DNA of 64,000 nucleotides from Ceratopteris richardii (Eukaryota > Streptophyta > Polypodiopsida > Polypodiales > Pteridaceae), in assembly GCA_020310875.1 (NCBI GenBank), contig CM035414.1, forward strand, positions 192,030,435 through 192,094,434, in the 5' to 3' direction. This document shows, piece by piece, positions 42,415 to 53,900 of the stretch. The stretch's first letter is position 1. Every line of letters begins with the position of its first letter. The translations under genes and the position numbers were made by a program. Under the pieces are notes generated by a model, which did no database searches, was not told where the DNA came from, and was given only the letters and a program-made list of their open reading frames with translations.

Positions 42415-44295
42415 TCATCTAAGCATATCCTTAGTAAGAGGTTCCTGATATAACTTGACTCTACAGCCACTAATGTAATTAGGCATTATGTCTCCTTCTA
42501 GGGTGGCTAATTGTACTGCTCCACTTGTCGAGAGTCTGTTAATGATCATAAGTCCATAACCTCGCTTTTCTAATTTCTGTGCGTGTTGTTTCAACATATA
42601 CACTAGGACTAAATCTCCTTCTTTTAAGCATTTATCTTTCACATGTGCATCGAAAAAGGCTTTCTGTCGCTTCTTTGCTGCATATATTCCTACTGCTGCT
42701 TTCAGCCTGGTTTCTCCTAATCATTCCAAGTCCATTATTCTTGCTGATAATTCATGGCTGGTCCACTGATGTTCTTGTGCAACCTTAAGGGTCGGTATCA
42801 AGAAATCCAAAGGAAGCACAGCATTTTGACCAAAAACCGTGCATTGAGTACGGTCTTGTAGGCCACTCGATATGCCCAAATAGCATGATGTAACTGTTTG
42901 TCCCAATCTGAACATTTGTTGTTTACAAGTTTTGTCAGTACTTTACAAAGGATCTTGTTAGTGCTTTCTGCTTGACCATTGGCTTGAGGATGATATGGTG
43001 CGGATTTCTTGTGAATCACCATAAAATCCTGTAACAAATATTCAATGACTTGGTTTAGAAAGTGAGTTCCTCGATCGCTCACTAACTCTATAGGCAATCC
43101 ATATCTTGTAAAGACATTTTCAAATAAGAATTTTGTAGTCGTGTGTGCATCATTCTTTTTTGTGGCCTTTGCCTCTACCCATTTGGTAAGATAATTTGTT
43201 GCAACAATAATGTATTCTGCATGCGTACCTTTTGCAAGGGGGATAATGGGCTCTACAAAGTCTATACCCCATTTAGAAAAGGCACGTCCTCCCATCATGG
43301 GTTTCAATGGCATTTCATCTCTGCGAGTAGGAAATTGAGTTCTCTGGCACACACCACATCTCTTAACATAGGTATATGCATCCATGTGAAGAGTGGGCCA
43401 CCATAATCCTGCAAAGAGGATGGCTTTGATTATCCTATCGGGGCCAAAATGACCTCCTACAACACCTTAGTGTGCAGTCTCTAGTACACTCAAGTAATCG
43501 CTTTCATAAACACATTGTCTTAGGTATCCGTCTCTTCCTCGTTTGTATAGATTATCGCCAATAAGTGAATAGTCTTGAGCTTCCTGCTCCAGACTTTGTT
43601 GTCGTGCTAAGGTCATTCCTTGAGGGAATGCGTTCATCCTCAAGTACGTCACTAAAGATTCACTCCATTCTGGTGTGAGAGACACATGATATAATGTAGC
43701 ATGTTCTACTAGTGGTCTTTCACAACAAACAGGGCATTCTTTACACAACTTGTAGACATCTGCTTCCATAGAAGGCCAATATACTCCTAATCTATGCAGA
43801 GTCTGCAATGTACGATGTTTTGAATAATGTTGCTTTAGTGCACCTACGTGTGCTAATTGCAAACAATTTGCATGTTCTGATTCATCGACACAACAAGCAA
43901 GAAACTTTTGATTATCTTGTTTATATATGCTTCCTGCTATGATTTGATATCTCTGAGACTTGGTGATCTCTCCTTCCTTGATCCTTATCCTAGGGTTCTT
44001 GGGTCCATATATGAGAATAGGGACAATCGGCTTAGCTCATTCTGATACTATTTCAAGGTTAAACAAGTATGCATCCGGTAATTCATCCGCTATTCCTTGA
44101 GGCGCTTCTCCTGAAGTTAATCGTGAAAGGTGGTCAGCTCTAAGATATGTCTTCCCTTTCCTGACTACTACTTTGAAGTCGTACTCCATGAGTAATAGAA
44201 ACCAATGTATCAATCGTCCCATGTTACAAGGCTTATTGACTAAGTACAGTAATGCTTGATGATCTGTAAAGAATTTGAACTTAGTCCCACAAATG
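42415..44295 (-). pseudogene. pol: element C RNase H end and integrase with two H2C2 modules
   Basis: The frame opens inside RNase H (KFKFFTDHQALLYLVN at about 44,285) right after leader sequence. Counting from 43,862, the first module has H5, H12, C43, C46, and the first His of the second module is H131, which again gives a 126-residue period. The core has WGIDFVEP, SDRGTHF and QANGQAES, all three catalytic positions present. A TGA at 44,037, a stop right after H131 and a frameshift near 42,830 break it. The C-terminal GPY/F-like module ends at TGA 42,412. Confidence 0.88.
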
Positions 44296-45506
44296 GTCAA
44301 CCTCAAATTATCCTCTCTAAAAATGGACTTCAGATGAAAAAGATATGACTGTTCAGGCCCTCAGGGGTGAAAACTGACAAATAGGTTTTTTTCTTCAAAT
44401 AGGGGTTTAGGGGTCTCTAATGAGCTTAATGATCCAAAAATTTGCTTAAAATAGCCCCAAACTTGCTAAAAAATTCAAACCCTAAAATTGGCGATTGGGG
44501 TGGACAATCACGATGGTCTGGGACCCTCGCGATGGCTCAGGTGAACCATCGTGATGGCGTGTCACAATCGCGATGGTCCGATGGAGCGAGGCATCGCGAT
44601 GGTCTAAATGTGAGCAATTGCGATGGCGTAAATGAACTGTCACGATGGTCTAATCGACGAGCAATCACAATGACGTCGGTCACTGGTTAACGTAACAATC
44701 ACGATGGCGTGAGCCCATCGCGATGGTCACGAGGCACGATGGCTTGAGCCAATCGCGATGGTCCAACTTTCGAGGCATTGCGATGTCGTACCTGGTATTG
44801 TCGCGATGGTCTGGCTTGACACGTGGTAGATGATCGTCACGATGGCGTGAGCCAATCACGATGGCATGGGGTCAATGGGATCATTGCGATGGTCAGGGAC
44901 CGTCGTGATGGCTCAAGTGAACCATCGTGATGGTGTGAGACCGTCGTGATGGTCTGGCCGAGCCGTAGCGATGGCGTGAGCCAATCGCGATGGTGTGACA
45001 CAATCGCGATACCGTGAGCCAATCTCGATGGTCCACCAAACTATGAATTTTTGCAAAGCGTTTGTGGATTCTTGCAACGCTAGTGTCGCCTACCTCTTGG
45101 TGAACTCGCATACCAAAATAGCCAAACTTGGCAGACCATCACGATGGTCTGACACACATGGCAGATTTCTGAGAGAAAGTCATTTTTTACCTTTTGGAAG
45201 CTTTCCTGATGCACTATAGCTATGTACCTGCAAGAAAACTCAAAAACACACAAGTACATGCAATCACAAAAGCTGTCTCTCTCTCTCACACATGCACAAA
45301 TGAGGGGAAATGAGGCGAATGGGTGGATATGGTGAATTTTTTGATTTTTTTGGAGTGGAAAAAGATGATGCGGTGGTGAAGGAGGAGTGTAGGGGAGATG
45401 AAAAACACTAAAAACTAATTAAAAAAAACAACAAAAACTGAAATTTGTACCTTCCAATGCCACTTCTTGCTATACTCTTACCATCACACATTCGTCCTAG
45501 ACTCGA
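44296..45506 (-). repeat. leader and tandem array of element C (CATCGCGATGGT words)
   Basis: From about 44,490 to 45,150 the sequence consists of degenerate short repeats built on CATCGCGATGGTC and AATCGCGATGG. The block 44,321-44,386 resembles the conserved leader block of B and E. At 44,295 the leader meets RNase H directly; the join marks the internal deletion. Confidence 0.8.
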
Positions 45507-45524
45507 TCCCCGACAATGGCGCCA
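45507..45524 (-). other. primer binding site of element C, tRNA-Asp
   Basis: On the minus strand TGGCGCCATTGTCGGGGA, two mismatches to the complement of tRNA-Asp, seven bases inside the LTR. Confidence 0.82.
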
Positions 45525-45531
45525 AATTTGG

Positions 45532-46174
45532 TGTTGCTCTAGCACAATGGTGAGAACCACGTTAAGAAGCTCCACCTCCTTAATGTCAATCCGCGGAAGA
45601 GATAGGAGTGATATGAAGATCATGAATGTGAGATGTAGTGAGAGTGAAGGTGAGAAGCATAGAGATGCACACACACACATGAAGGTAGGAGAATTAGACT
45701 CTATTCCCAAGATCAATTACAAGCTCAAAATAGCTCCAAGCTCTTTTCTACTCACACAAGCTAACCTCAAAACTGAGCTCTCTAGCTCTTTTTATAGATT
45801 CTAGACTAGTTTTGACCGGTTTCACATCTAGTGACCGGCATAGTTAAAAAATAGGTTCTAGGTGCTATTTGAAAGGGTAGACGATGTCTAGAAATAACCA
45901 AAATTGGTAGGCTCGTTCTACCTAAGCTCCTCAAGCTCACAGACTCCTCGACTTGCACAAAATGGAGCATATGATTACAAAAAGGGGTTTTTCTATGTTA
46001 CATATGGTACATGAGTGATGAAAATCACTATTGGAGGTTTTTGAAAAGTACTTTAAAACATATTTGTTTGAAAAAATAATTCGACTGACTCCCTGCTACT
46101 TCGTTGTGCTCTGTCTTTACATGCTTCTGCGTCGTCTATGCCTCTGGCTACGGTGTCTCTGGCTACTACCAACA
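45532..46174 (-). repeat. 5' LTR of element C
   Basis: On the plus strand TGTTGCTC...CCAACA, with perfect TGTTG/CAACA ends. A minus-strand TATAAAAAG lies at 45,788-45,796. The palindromic core near 45,938-45,950 is eroded here. Confidence 0.92.
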
Positions 46175-46179
46175 CCCTT
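46175..46179. repeat. target site duplication of element C, right copy
   Basis: CCCTT, equal to 35,949-35,953. The gag frame of E continues on both sides. Confidence 0.92.
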
Positions 46180-47898
46180 GGTGCTTGTCTATTTTGAACT
46201 CCTAGCTTCTTGACAGCTTGCTCAGCTATCTCATCTATCTCCATGAAGGTTCTAGAAGTATGACTAGTAGAACTGTCTGAATGCTTATAGAGTTTGGAGA
46301 GTCCTAACTCCTCATGCAAATTGTCTTCTATGTCAATACATATCCGCACACACTCTTATATGGATCTAGGCTCTTTCAAGTACACATATGATCTCAACTT
46401 GGTGCTTAGCAAGCCATCTAAAAACAAATCCACTTGTTTGGTTGGTGTGGGTAACTCGAGAATAGGGCATCTTTCTATGTACTGTATGAACTTTCTTCGT
46501 GCAAGTCACATTGTTTCTTGAGGTGTCTGCTTGAAGCTATGGATCAAGGATGATGTATTATGCCTGATGCCACTCTTGGAAAAATTCTACAATGAATTCC
46601 TCTAGCAGTTGACCTATGTTTCGATAATTGTGACTGTTTAGAGGTTGAAACCAAGCTAAGGCATTACCCTTGAGATTCAAACCAAATGCCTCAAAGTGGG
46701 TGAATAAGTCCTCGACTTGTTCAGCTCTTAACACTTGTTTGAACTTGGCCACATGATCATAAGGGTCCCTGAATTGATCAAAATAGTTCTTCATAGCCTT
46801 GATCACTTGAGAAGGTCTAAGGGTTCTTGAGTGCTCTCCGGGTCTAGGCAACGGAAACTCATGTTCATCTCTTTGATGCCTATGAGCTCGATGTCTCTCT
46901 CTTTTAGGTCTTTCACCTTCATGTCCTGATCTATCTCTGCCCACATTGTTTGCAAAGCTTACCTCATGTCTCTCTCTGGTTCTTTCCCTCTGGGTTTCAT
47001 GAGTTTTGGATGATCCTACTCCTTGGAGGCCATGGGAAACATTAGATCTCAATGGAGGGAAAGTTGATTCACCTTGCAAAGTGTATGCATGCCTGTCAAG
47101 CTCTGTTACCAAGAACATTCTTTCCGATGTGTCATCTAGATAGACAACTTTGCCTGGTATCTCCAGATCCTTGAACTCATAAATGGTGACTATTGGGCTA
47201 GGTTGATCTGCCTTGAATCTCCAAAAGGCTTCCTCCATTTCTCTATTCATGAATAGTCCTATGCTTTTGTTGTCTTGAGGGATCCAATCTGGAGTGATTA
47301 CTCTAGTCAAGATTGACTTATCATTGAGAGTCTTGGGTTCTCGTCCTAGGTCTCCTTGCTCTAGGTCTCCCAACTCGTTCTTATGGATGATATTTCCAAA
47401 CTCATCTGTCATGTCTGGTAACCTGGTGACCTCATACATGGTTCCTTCCTTATCAATGTACGACCCCTCTTCGAACTTGAGTAGCGGATGTTCAAGTCCA
47501 AAGGGCTGATCGAGATTTTTGAGTTGGACCACTAATCCCCTCAAGCCATCCTCATAGATGCGTGAACCTAATTGGTTGGTCCTGATATACTCCAAGTGGG
47601 TCTTATAGGGGCCTTCTGGTGTCTAGAAATAAGCAGTACCTGAGGTATGTGTGGGTCTCTCCATGCTAAAAGACATTTCTGAGTCACTTGTGTTAGAACT
47701 TAGTGTGTAGGGATAACCACTTAGTTGTTGTGCCCAAGACCTAGCTGTATGGTTGACACTAGCCTTAGATGATCTAATGCTTTTTTTATCCTTGCCTAGG
47801 TGTCTACCCGATCTTAGGTTCATAAGATTGTCTTCTAGACCCAAGGTTCTCTTGTATTGCTCAAAATCCTTTGGGACTCCTTGGTTTCCTAATTCCAC
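46180..47898 (-). pseudogene. gag: element E gag, part before element C
   Basis: The start is probably ATG ending at 47,823 (MNLRSGR). Conserved phrases VTIYEFKD and LDDTSERMF are followed by an Arg/Glu/His-rich stretch and the gag core (KNYFDQFRDPYDHVAKF, LAWFQPL). A stop near 47,623 and a frameshift near 46,575 break it. The frame reaches KKLGVQNRQAP at the insertion point of element C. Confidence 0.82.
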
Positions 47899-49170
47899 CT
47901 GAGAGTCAACTTCAAAATACTATATCTAATAATTGATCTATTAGTACTCCCCACGAGCTTTCCAACAAACCCAAAATCACAACAAATGGATTTCATATGA
48001 GAAAGTTATGCTAGTTCAGGGTTCTGGGGGTTAAAACAGGGAAACAAGATCTCTCTGGGAGTACCTCAGAACAGGCGACACGATACCAAATTTTCACGAT
48101 ATCATAACTTCGTTTTCCACAATACACGATACCACTACTGACGATACCACCTCAGGCAATATGATACCACCAAGGCAATACCAACTTCCACGATACGATG
48201 CTACTATCCAAATGATACGATACTAAAAGTGGTCATGATACAATACCTCTTGATTCATGATACAATACCGACCTTCTTCGCGATACGATACTACTAGCAA
48301 GATGATACGATACCAAGAGATTCAAGTCACGATACGATACTAGGTTCTACGCGATACGATACCTTCCAGAAGATATGATACCACTTGACCTCGTGATACG
48401 ATACCACTAAGCGAACGATATGATACCTGCTGTGGCATGATACGATACCATAAGGTGCAGGATATGATACCAGAATAAAAGGTGATACAATACTGAGTTG
48501 GTGATATGATAACAATCATGCATGCAATACAATACTGCTTAGGCAGCAATATGATACCGTGAACGACATGATACGATACGAGGTGGACTATGATATGATA
48601 CCACCGGGTGATCGCGATTGCGATACCACCACTTGATGATATGATACCTTGATGGTATCTTGATACCTCAAGGAGGCGATATGACACTCGACAAGTATCA
48701 TGATACATGGGAGTTCTGGTGTCATGATACCAAAACTCAACCGAACACGATACTTGGAGTTTTTGAGGTCCAAATTCAAAATGTTTTGCAAATATATGTA
48801 GCTTAGGTTCTCCTTGTCACTCCTATGTGCCTGTAGATACTCCACTCACGATACTAGATGCAGATCTTGTCACTCTATGATACTGTCACTCAGATTTTGG
48901 TGTGTTGAGGGTATTTCATGGGTATTTCTTCAATGTTTTGAGCTCTGAACTCCCTTTGCACTTCTTTCTCACAACCACAAGTGAAAAATGATGTGAATGT
49001 AGAGTCAAAAATGAAAAAAAATCTAAGAAGATGAAGGTGGGGGAAATGGTGGTGATGATGAAGATGAAGATGAAGAGAAACTTAGAACTGAACTGCAAAT
49101 GGTGATTTTTTTTACTTTCCACCATCACTACTCTATGTCTTACTATCACACGCTCATCCTCCAAGCTCTC
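47899..49170 (-). repeat. leader and tandem array of element E (GATACGATACC words)
   Basis: About 48,075-48,720 is packed with degenerate GATACGATACCA words (on the minus strand GGTATCGTATCG). The block 47,973-48,040 is the conserved leader block also seen in B. Sequence from 48,880 to 49,170 shows no feature beyond GA-rich runs. Confidence 0.82.
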
Positions 49171-49188
49171 TCCCTGACAATGGTGCCA
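49171..49188 (-). other. primer binding site of element E, degraded
   Basis: On the minus strand TGGCACCATTGTCAGGGA, four mismatches to the tRNA-Asp complement but at the right distance from the LTR. Confidence 0.7.
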
Positions 49189-49194
49189 ATTTTG

Positions 49195-49824
49195 TGTCAC
49201 TCTAGCACAATGGCAAGTACCAATGTGATCAGATTCACCTCATAAATGTCAATCCACGGAGACATGAGAACCGGTATGAAGACCGTGAGCAAGTGATGGC
49301 ACAAGTGTGTGAGTGAAAGCACACAAGCATGCACACACATACACACACACACACATGCACAAAGTAAGAGCAAAGAGTGGAACAATGGAAGATCGTCTAT
49401 TACAAAAGAACTCTCTTAAAAAGCTCAAATCTACAACAAGCTAACCTCAAAAATGAGCTCTCTAGGTCTTTTATAATTTTTTGAGTGGTTTTGGCCCAGT
49501 CCAGACTTAGCATCCAGCCTAGTTAAAAATTAGGTTTCAGGCCTTATTTGAGGGCTCAAACGAAGTCTAAAAATTATGAAAATTGGTAGGGTGATACTTC
49601 TAATACTCCTCAAGCTTGAGGACTCCTCCGCTTGAACAAAATGGAGTTGCAAAAATGGAAAGTGTTAATAAAATGTTTTTTAGTGATGAAAATCACTATT
49701 TTTATAGGGATGTCTTTTTGAAATTCAACATGTGCTTTCTGGAGCTCCCTACATGCTCCTTCTTCTTCTGTGTCCACATCTTGGATGTGCTTCCACTCCT
49801 CCTGCTTGACCTTGAGCTTCAACA
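49195..49824 (-). repeat. 5' LTR of element E
   Basis: On the plus strand TGTCACTC...CTTCAACA, 630 bp, the same length as the B LTR. TATA-like sequence at 49,468-49,475 and a perfect GAGGACTCCTC core at 49,618-49,628. Confidence 0.78.
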
Positions 49825-49828
49825 CAGG

Positions 49829-50060
49829 CATACAGATTCTTGAAGGTCCTCACATGCACATTAGGATCCTCATCTGATCACCCATCAAAATGGGTGTAGT
49901 TTAAACTAGGAAGTGGATTTCTGTGCGCCATCTTTTTTTCAAACTCTTGTAGGAATTTGGCTCTAGTGAAAGGTACTAGTGCTAAAGCAAACTTTGGTTC
50001 GGGTTCATTGCCACTACTTTGGCCTAAGTCTGCAAGTCAATCCTCCTCTTGCTACTCGCT
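49829..50060 (-). pseudogene. gag remnant of another retrotransposon, split by element E
   Basis: On the minus strand the words KFLQEFEKKMAHRNPLP, NYTHFDG and DEDPNVHVRTFKNL read like the start of a plant Ty3/gypsy gag core (FxGxxDEDPxxHxRxF). It stops at the LTR of E. The type differs from A, B, C and E. Confidence 0.5.
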
Positions 50061-50886
50061 CTACTAGTCAGCTCTGTTGAATCCCCCTTGCCATGAAGCT
50101 TAGCTAATTTTTGGTTCCTCTAGTCAAATATCCAATCCTCCAAGAGAGTCTAACATAATTGTCCTTTCTCCACCTATCACAACAATTCTTTTGGGATATT
50201 TATAGCTTCCACAATTGAGATATCTTCGAGATGTAAAGTTTCTAAGGTCTGCTGGATGAATTTGTCCACATACTCGGCATCAATTTAAGCACAAATGCAT
50301 CTCACAACAAACCCCATCCCATTGTGGTCACCAAATGTTTGAGGGTTGAAATGTCTTTGACAAATAGCACACTACTGAAAGGTTACGGTCTGGGAATGGG
50401 GATTATGACTATGATTATCGCAATCACAACATGTGTTTATGTTCCTTAGCTTATGATAACACACTTATAGATTTTGGATTATCGACATTATATTGAGAGA
50501 ATTGCAATACATCAAATTGATTATACAACTTCAGCACACACACCCCTGAACATTGTATAGTAAATATTCGTACAACTTTGCTTTCTAGCCTTCAAACCTC
50601 ATACAATGTTACAAACACTTATGTGCTCTATAGTTCCATAATACAGAGTTCTGCTCTTCAGATTTTGGGGCTACACTGTTCCACACAAATAGGCTTTTTT
50701 TTTTCGAATACCGCACGGTTCTCCTTCTCTCTTGCATCATATTGCTTCCCACCATTCCGTACCTCTAGATTATAAAAGACACCGATCTTTTGAAAGCTCT
50801 TTAGATCTCCATAAAATAATAGAAACCCCTTTTCCTATTACAAAAGCTAAATTACAAGTTTATCGTCATCCATTCTAGCAGCTAAC
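50061..50886. other. AT-rich sequence, nothing assigned
   Basis: No convincing gene or repeat boundary. An ORF of 65 codons at 50,578 has no recognisable content. Confidence 0.5.
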
Positions 50887-51187
50887 AACTATAACATGGA
50901 AAATATATTAATTCTTTCTTTGCACACATTGAATGAAATCAAATGTTGGATTATTTACTAACAATGCAGTTCAAATGTTTCAAAATAGACCTCAGGTAGT
51001 GATATAAATGCTTACGCGTTAGTTATTCTATTATAGGTTTTTCAATTCAAACACAAAAAGTCTATTGACCATACAAGCTTTTGCATACAATTTCAAATAA
51101 GTTTCGTTATGGCTTTATCATAGTCCATAGACAATAGGTATTTAAGGGCCTACGTTTTGTGAATCATCCACCGTCGTATCTATAATA
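50887..51187. repeat. unnamed dispersed repeat, left part
   Basis: The part 50,887-51,105 matches 60,853-61,083 well (shared word TCTATTGACCATACAAGCTT). The second copy then jumps to sequence that equals 55,925-56,170 here. The repeat was therefore a larger unit into which the Copia element inserted. Confidence 0.7.
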
Positions 51188-51192
51188 TTTAT
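51188..51192. repeat. target site duplication of the Copia element, left
   Basis: TTTAT, identical to 54,960-54,964. Confidence 0.85.
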
Positions 51193-52261
51193 TGTGGAGA
51201 GAGATGGTGGATGCAACATGAAGATGAATTGGTGCTGCTACAACCAGCTACACATTAGCCAACTGAGACTTCTGATTTGGTTACTAGACCCTTTGAGCTT
51301 CCTAAATCCACAAAAGAAATCACCCAAATCTTTTGGAACAAGTATCTCAAAAGTTTGAGTCAAGACAAACTAGTTGCAAAATGACTAGCTCCCAAAACTT
51401 GCTATTTTTGTACATACACCAGCTAGAAAAAATGAAGTGTTGTCAACCTGGTAGGAACTAGAATAAATCCTTTTGGATATAGCAAATAAACTTAGCAATT
51501 TTCCAAATAGAAGTTAAAACACTTCAATTCATCAAGTGATCACTAAGAGAATGGTTTAGCAAAATCTAGAACACTCCTACGATTTTTAGGCTCTATAGAG
51601 ATAGATCAATGAGTAGTAAAATGTAGATTTTGCACAAATGGTAACCCCAATGGACATGAAATGTTGTGGGCATAAAGTAAACTTAAAGAGCTATCCAATA
51701 TACTTTAAAACTCTGAAATAGGTTATGTATAGACCGCGATATGAGCTTTTGAAGTTTACTATTTTGAGTGGGTATAGTAGAGAACAAATCAGAGGAGAAG
51801 TAAATGATGAATGTATAGATTCACATATAATTATAACCTCATTGGCAATGAATACTTGCACAATGGGAGTAGAATGATAGAGATATGGATAAAGCTCTTC
51901 AATCTCTACAAATCAGCATGAAATGGGTACAAATCAAGCACTCCTTTGATGACTTCCTTCTTACTCCTTTTATAGCTACTTTTGGAGGTAGTTTTGAATT
52001 TGAATTCAAATGACCACCTAAAAGTGATGCTAGGAATTACAAAATATTCTTGTACCTAATGGATTCATGGTTCGAGGTAATTAGAGCCATGAATTTTCTT
52101 TTTACATCATGGATGACTTACGCCACTCTTTCTTTTACAATTACAAGAGATAAAATATACTCTTTTACAAGAGATGTTCATATGTCTACACATATGACTA
52201 CAAATGAACATAATATCACGTTATATCAAGCATGTAGGCTTGGGTAAATTGCACCCAATCA
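51193..52261 (-). repeat. 3' LTR of the Copia element
   Basis: The plus strand starts TGTGGAGAGAGATGG; the other end, read on the minus strand, is TGATTGGGTGCAA, a slightly altered form of the partner's TGTTGGTGCAA. Confidence 0.85.
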
Positions 52262-52523
52262 TCAACTTGAATCTACTCAATTTTGTACCATCAAGAGATT
52301 TAGTCAAAATGTATGCACATTGCATATCTGTAGAGACATAGGATAGTTGAATATCCTTGCTCATTAGCTTCTTCCTTACATAATGGTAGTGGAATTCAAT
52401 ATGCTTGGTTCTAGCATGGTATACTGGATTAGTTGCAAGATGTAGTGAGCTTGTATTGTCACAAAAAATGTGAGGTGTTGAAGAATGAAGTCCAAGATCT
52501 GTATACAAAGATTTTAACCACAT
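52262..52523 (-). pseudogene. Copia RNase H, C-terminal part
   Basis: Minus-strand words IFCDNTSSLHLATNPVYHAR, KHIEFHYHYVR and YILTKSL are the well-known end of Copia RNase H. Residues from the start of the domain and the whole reverse transcriptase are missing. It degrades the RNA strand in intact relatives. Confidence 0.88.
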
Positions 52524-52831
52524 AATTTCTTAAGTTGCATTAGCCAAACCTCTATATTCGGCTTCAATAGAAGATAATGCCACTGTTGGTTACTTCTTGG
52601 ATGAGCAAGAAATGATTTCTTGAACCCGCAAATGATACATACTGGGATGTGTTCACCTCTCTCCACCGAGTGCTTTGTATTATCTCTTTTTTGTACTTCA
52701 TGTTTGTTGTGAGGATCTTCCAAATCAGAAAGTAAAGCCACATTTCCTGCTACATGATTTGAGCATTCTGAATCAATGTAAAAGATGTGATCATCATCCT
52801 TACCCTTCTTCACTGATAGATTCATAATCAA
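52524..52831 (-). pseudogene. Copia protease start
   Basis: FYIDSECSNHVAG matches the Copia protease start (usually DSGCSxH); the Gly of the D-S-G triad is Glu here. The sequence runs into the deletion near 52,600 and then RNase H. Confidence 0.75.
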
Positions 52832-53571
52832 TAATGAATCTTCTTGACATTGGTCCTCTACATAGTTACTGTAATCTCTTCATCCTCTATGGCCACTTTG
52901 ATAGTTGTTGTTGTTGTTCTTGTTGTAATTGTTGTTGTACTTGTTGTAGCCTCCATTGTATCTACCTCTATTTGATCCATATCCACCTCTATTGAATCCT
53001 CTTCCTCTTGAGTTCCTCAATTTCTTGAAACATTCTTTAGTAGTATGATTAGATAAGACACATATATTGCAAGTTTGAGATGACTGGAATCTCCACCTGC
53101 CTTGCTTTCCACCTCTGCCTCTTCCTCTAGCTCTTCCTCTACTTGCAAAGTTTTCTTGGAAAGAGCTACCTTCATCTTCATTCTTCTTATTCTTTGAATT
53201 GTCCTTGATCTTAGCTTTATTAGAATATAAGGAAAAAGTTTGATTACCTCTTGAGGACTCAACACCTTTGCTAATCTTTGCTTCATGAGTGAAGAGTTGG
53301 CCCATGAGTGTGTTGATGTCGGGAACATGCATTCCATGTACAAATCCATGGCTGTTGTGAAGGACTCCCACTTGTGATCTACTTTGATTCCATTTATTAT
53401 TTGTATAATGATTTTTTCCTCTTCAATTACCTCTCCAATGCTTCCAAGTTGATCTGAAATCTCCATCATCTTTGTGATATAATCAGTCACACTTTGCTTA
53501 GGGCTTTTCTTCATTGTTGTGAGCTCCATCCACAATTGGTTCTTCCTTGCTCAAGTGTTGGAGGAGAAGAA
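52832..53571 (-). pseudogene. gag: Copia gag with zinc knuckle
   Basis: Two overlapping frames (53,017-53,535 and 52,880-53,371) hold the end of the Copia gag core (WMELTTMKKSPKQSVTDYI), an Arg/Gly-rich stretch and a knuckle CNICVLSNHTTKEC with the canonical CX2CX4HX4C spacing. Asn/Tyr/Gly-rich low-complexity sequence follows. Confidence 0.82.
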
Positions 53572-53887
53572 AGAAGCAAGTGCATTTCAAGTCTCTCTTG
53601 ATGTCCTGCATCCCTTGACATGAGGTAAAAGAAAATTAGAGATTGAGTTTAGAATATAGGACCTTGCAAGTGCATCCTTTGAACACCAATTTGAAAGTCT
53701 TTCCTCTTCTTCATGTGATCATTGCCCTTTGTTCCTCATGGTTGGCATAGCTTCATCTCCAAATGTGTATCCAAATAGATTCCTCCCTTGAAGATAAGCC
53801 TCCATCCTTAGAGACCATGTTGGGTAGTTGTTTCTATGAAATTTATCAGTTTTTTATGGAAATCCATCTCCCATTTTGATTGACTAT
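53572..53887 (-). pseudogene. Copia leader and gag N-terminus
   Basis: Degraded N-terminal gag sequence with stops; the start codon region near the primer site is readable only in part (LRMEAYLQGRNLFGY-like words near 53,800). Confidence 0.55.
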
Positions 53888-53899
53888 GCTTTGATACCA
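53888..53899 (-). other. primer binding site, initiator tRNA-Met
   Basis: On the minus strand TGGTATCAAAGC, one mismatch to the usual TGGTATCAGAGC, next to the LTR. Confidence 0.88.
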
Positions 53900-53900
53900 C

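Larger units (their letters stand above)
35954..46174 (-). mobile_element. element C: internally deleted Ty3/gypsy retrotransposon (10.2 kb)
   Basis: It is bounded by two LTRs (35,954-36,627 and 45,532-46,174) and an exact CCCTT duplication. The minus-strand order is 5' LTR, primer site, leader array, then directly the middle of RNase H, integrase, second protease-like domain, linker, full additional ORF, polypurine tract and 3' LTR. Gag, protease and reverse transcriptase are absent, so it had to be moved by proteins of relatives, or lost them after insertion. Confidence 0.93.
32038..49824 (-). mobile_element. element E: old Ty3/gypsy retrotransposon hosting elements B and C
   Basis: On the minus strand: 5' LTR (49,195-49,824), primer site (49,171-49,188), leader array, gag broken at 46,179 by element C, gag resuming at 35,948, an internal deletion near 35,530 that removes protease and reverse transcriptase, RNase H, integrase, second protease-like domain and linker, ending where element B's LTR begins at 32,037. 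The gag frame can be followed across C, which fits the CCCTT duplication. E's additional ORF and 3' LTR must lie left of the window or be lost. Many stops show it is the oldest layer. Confidence 0.8.
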
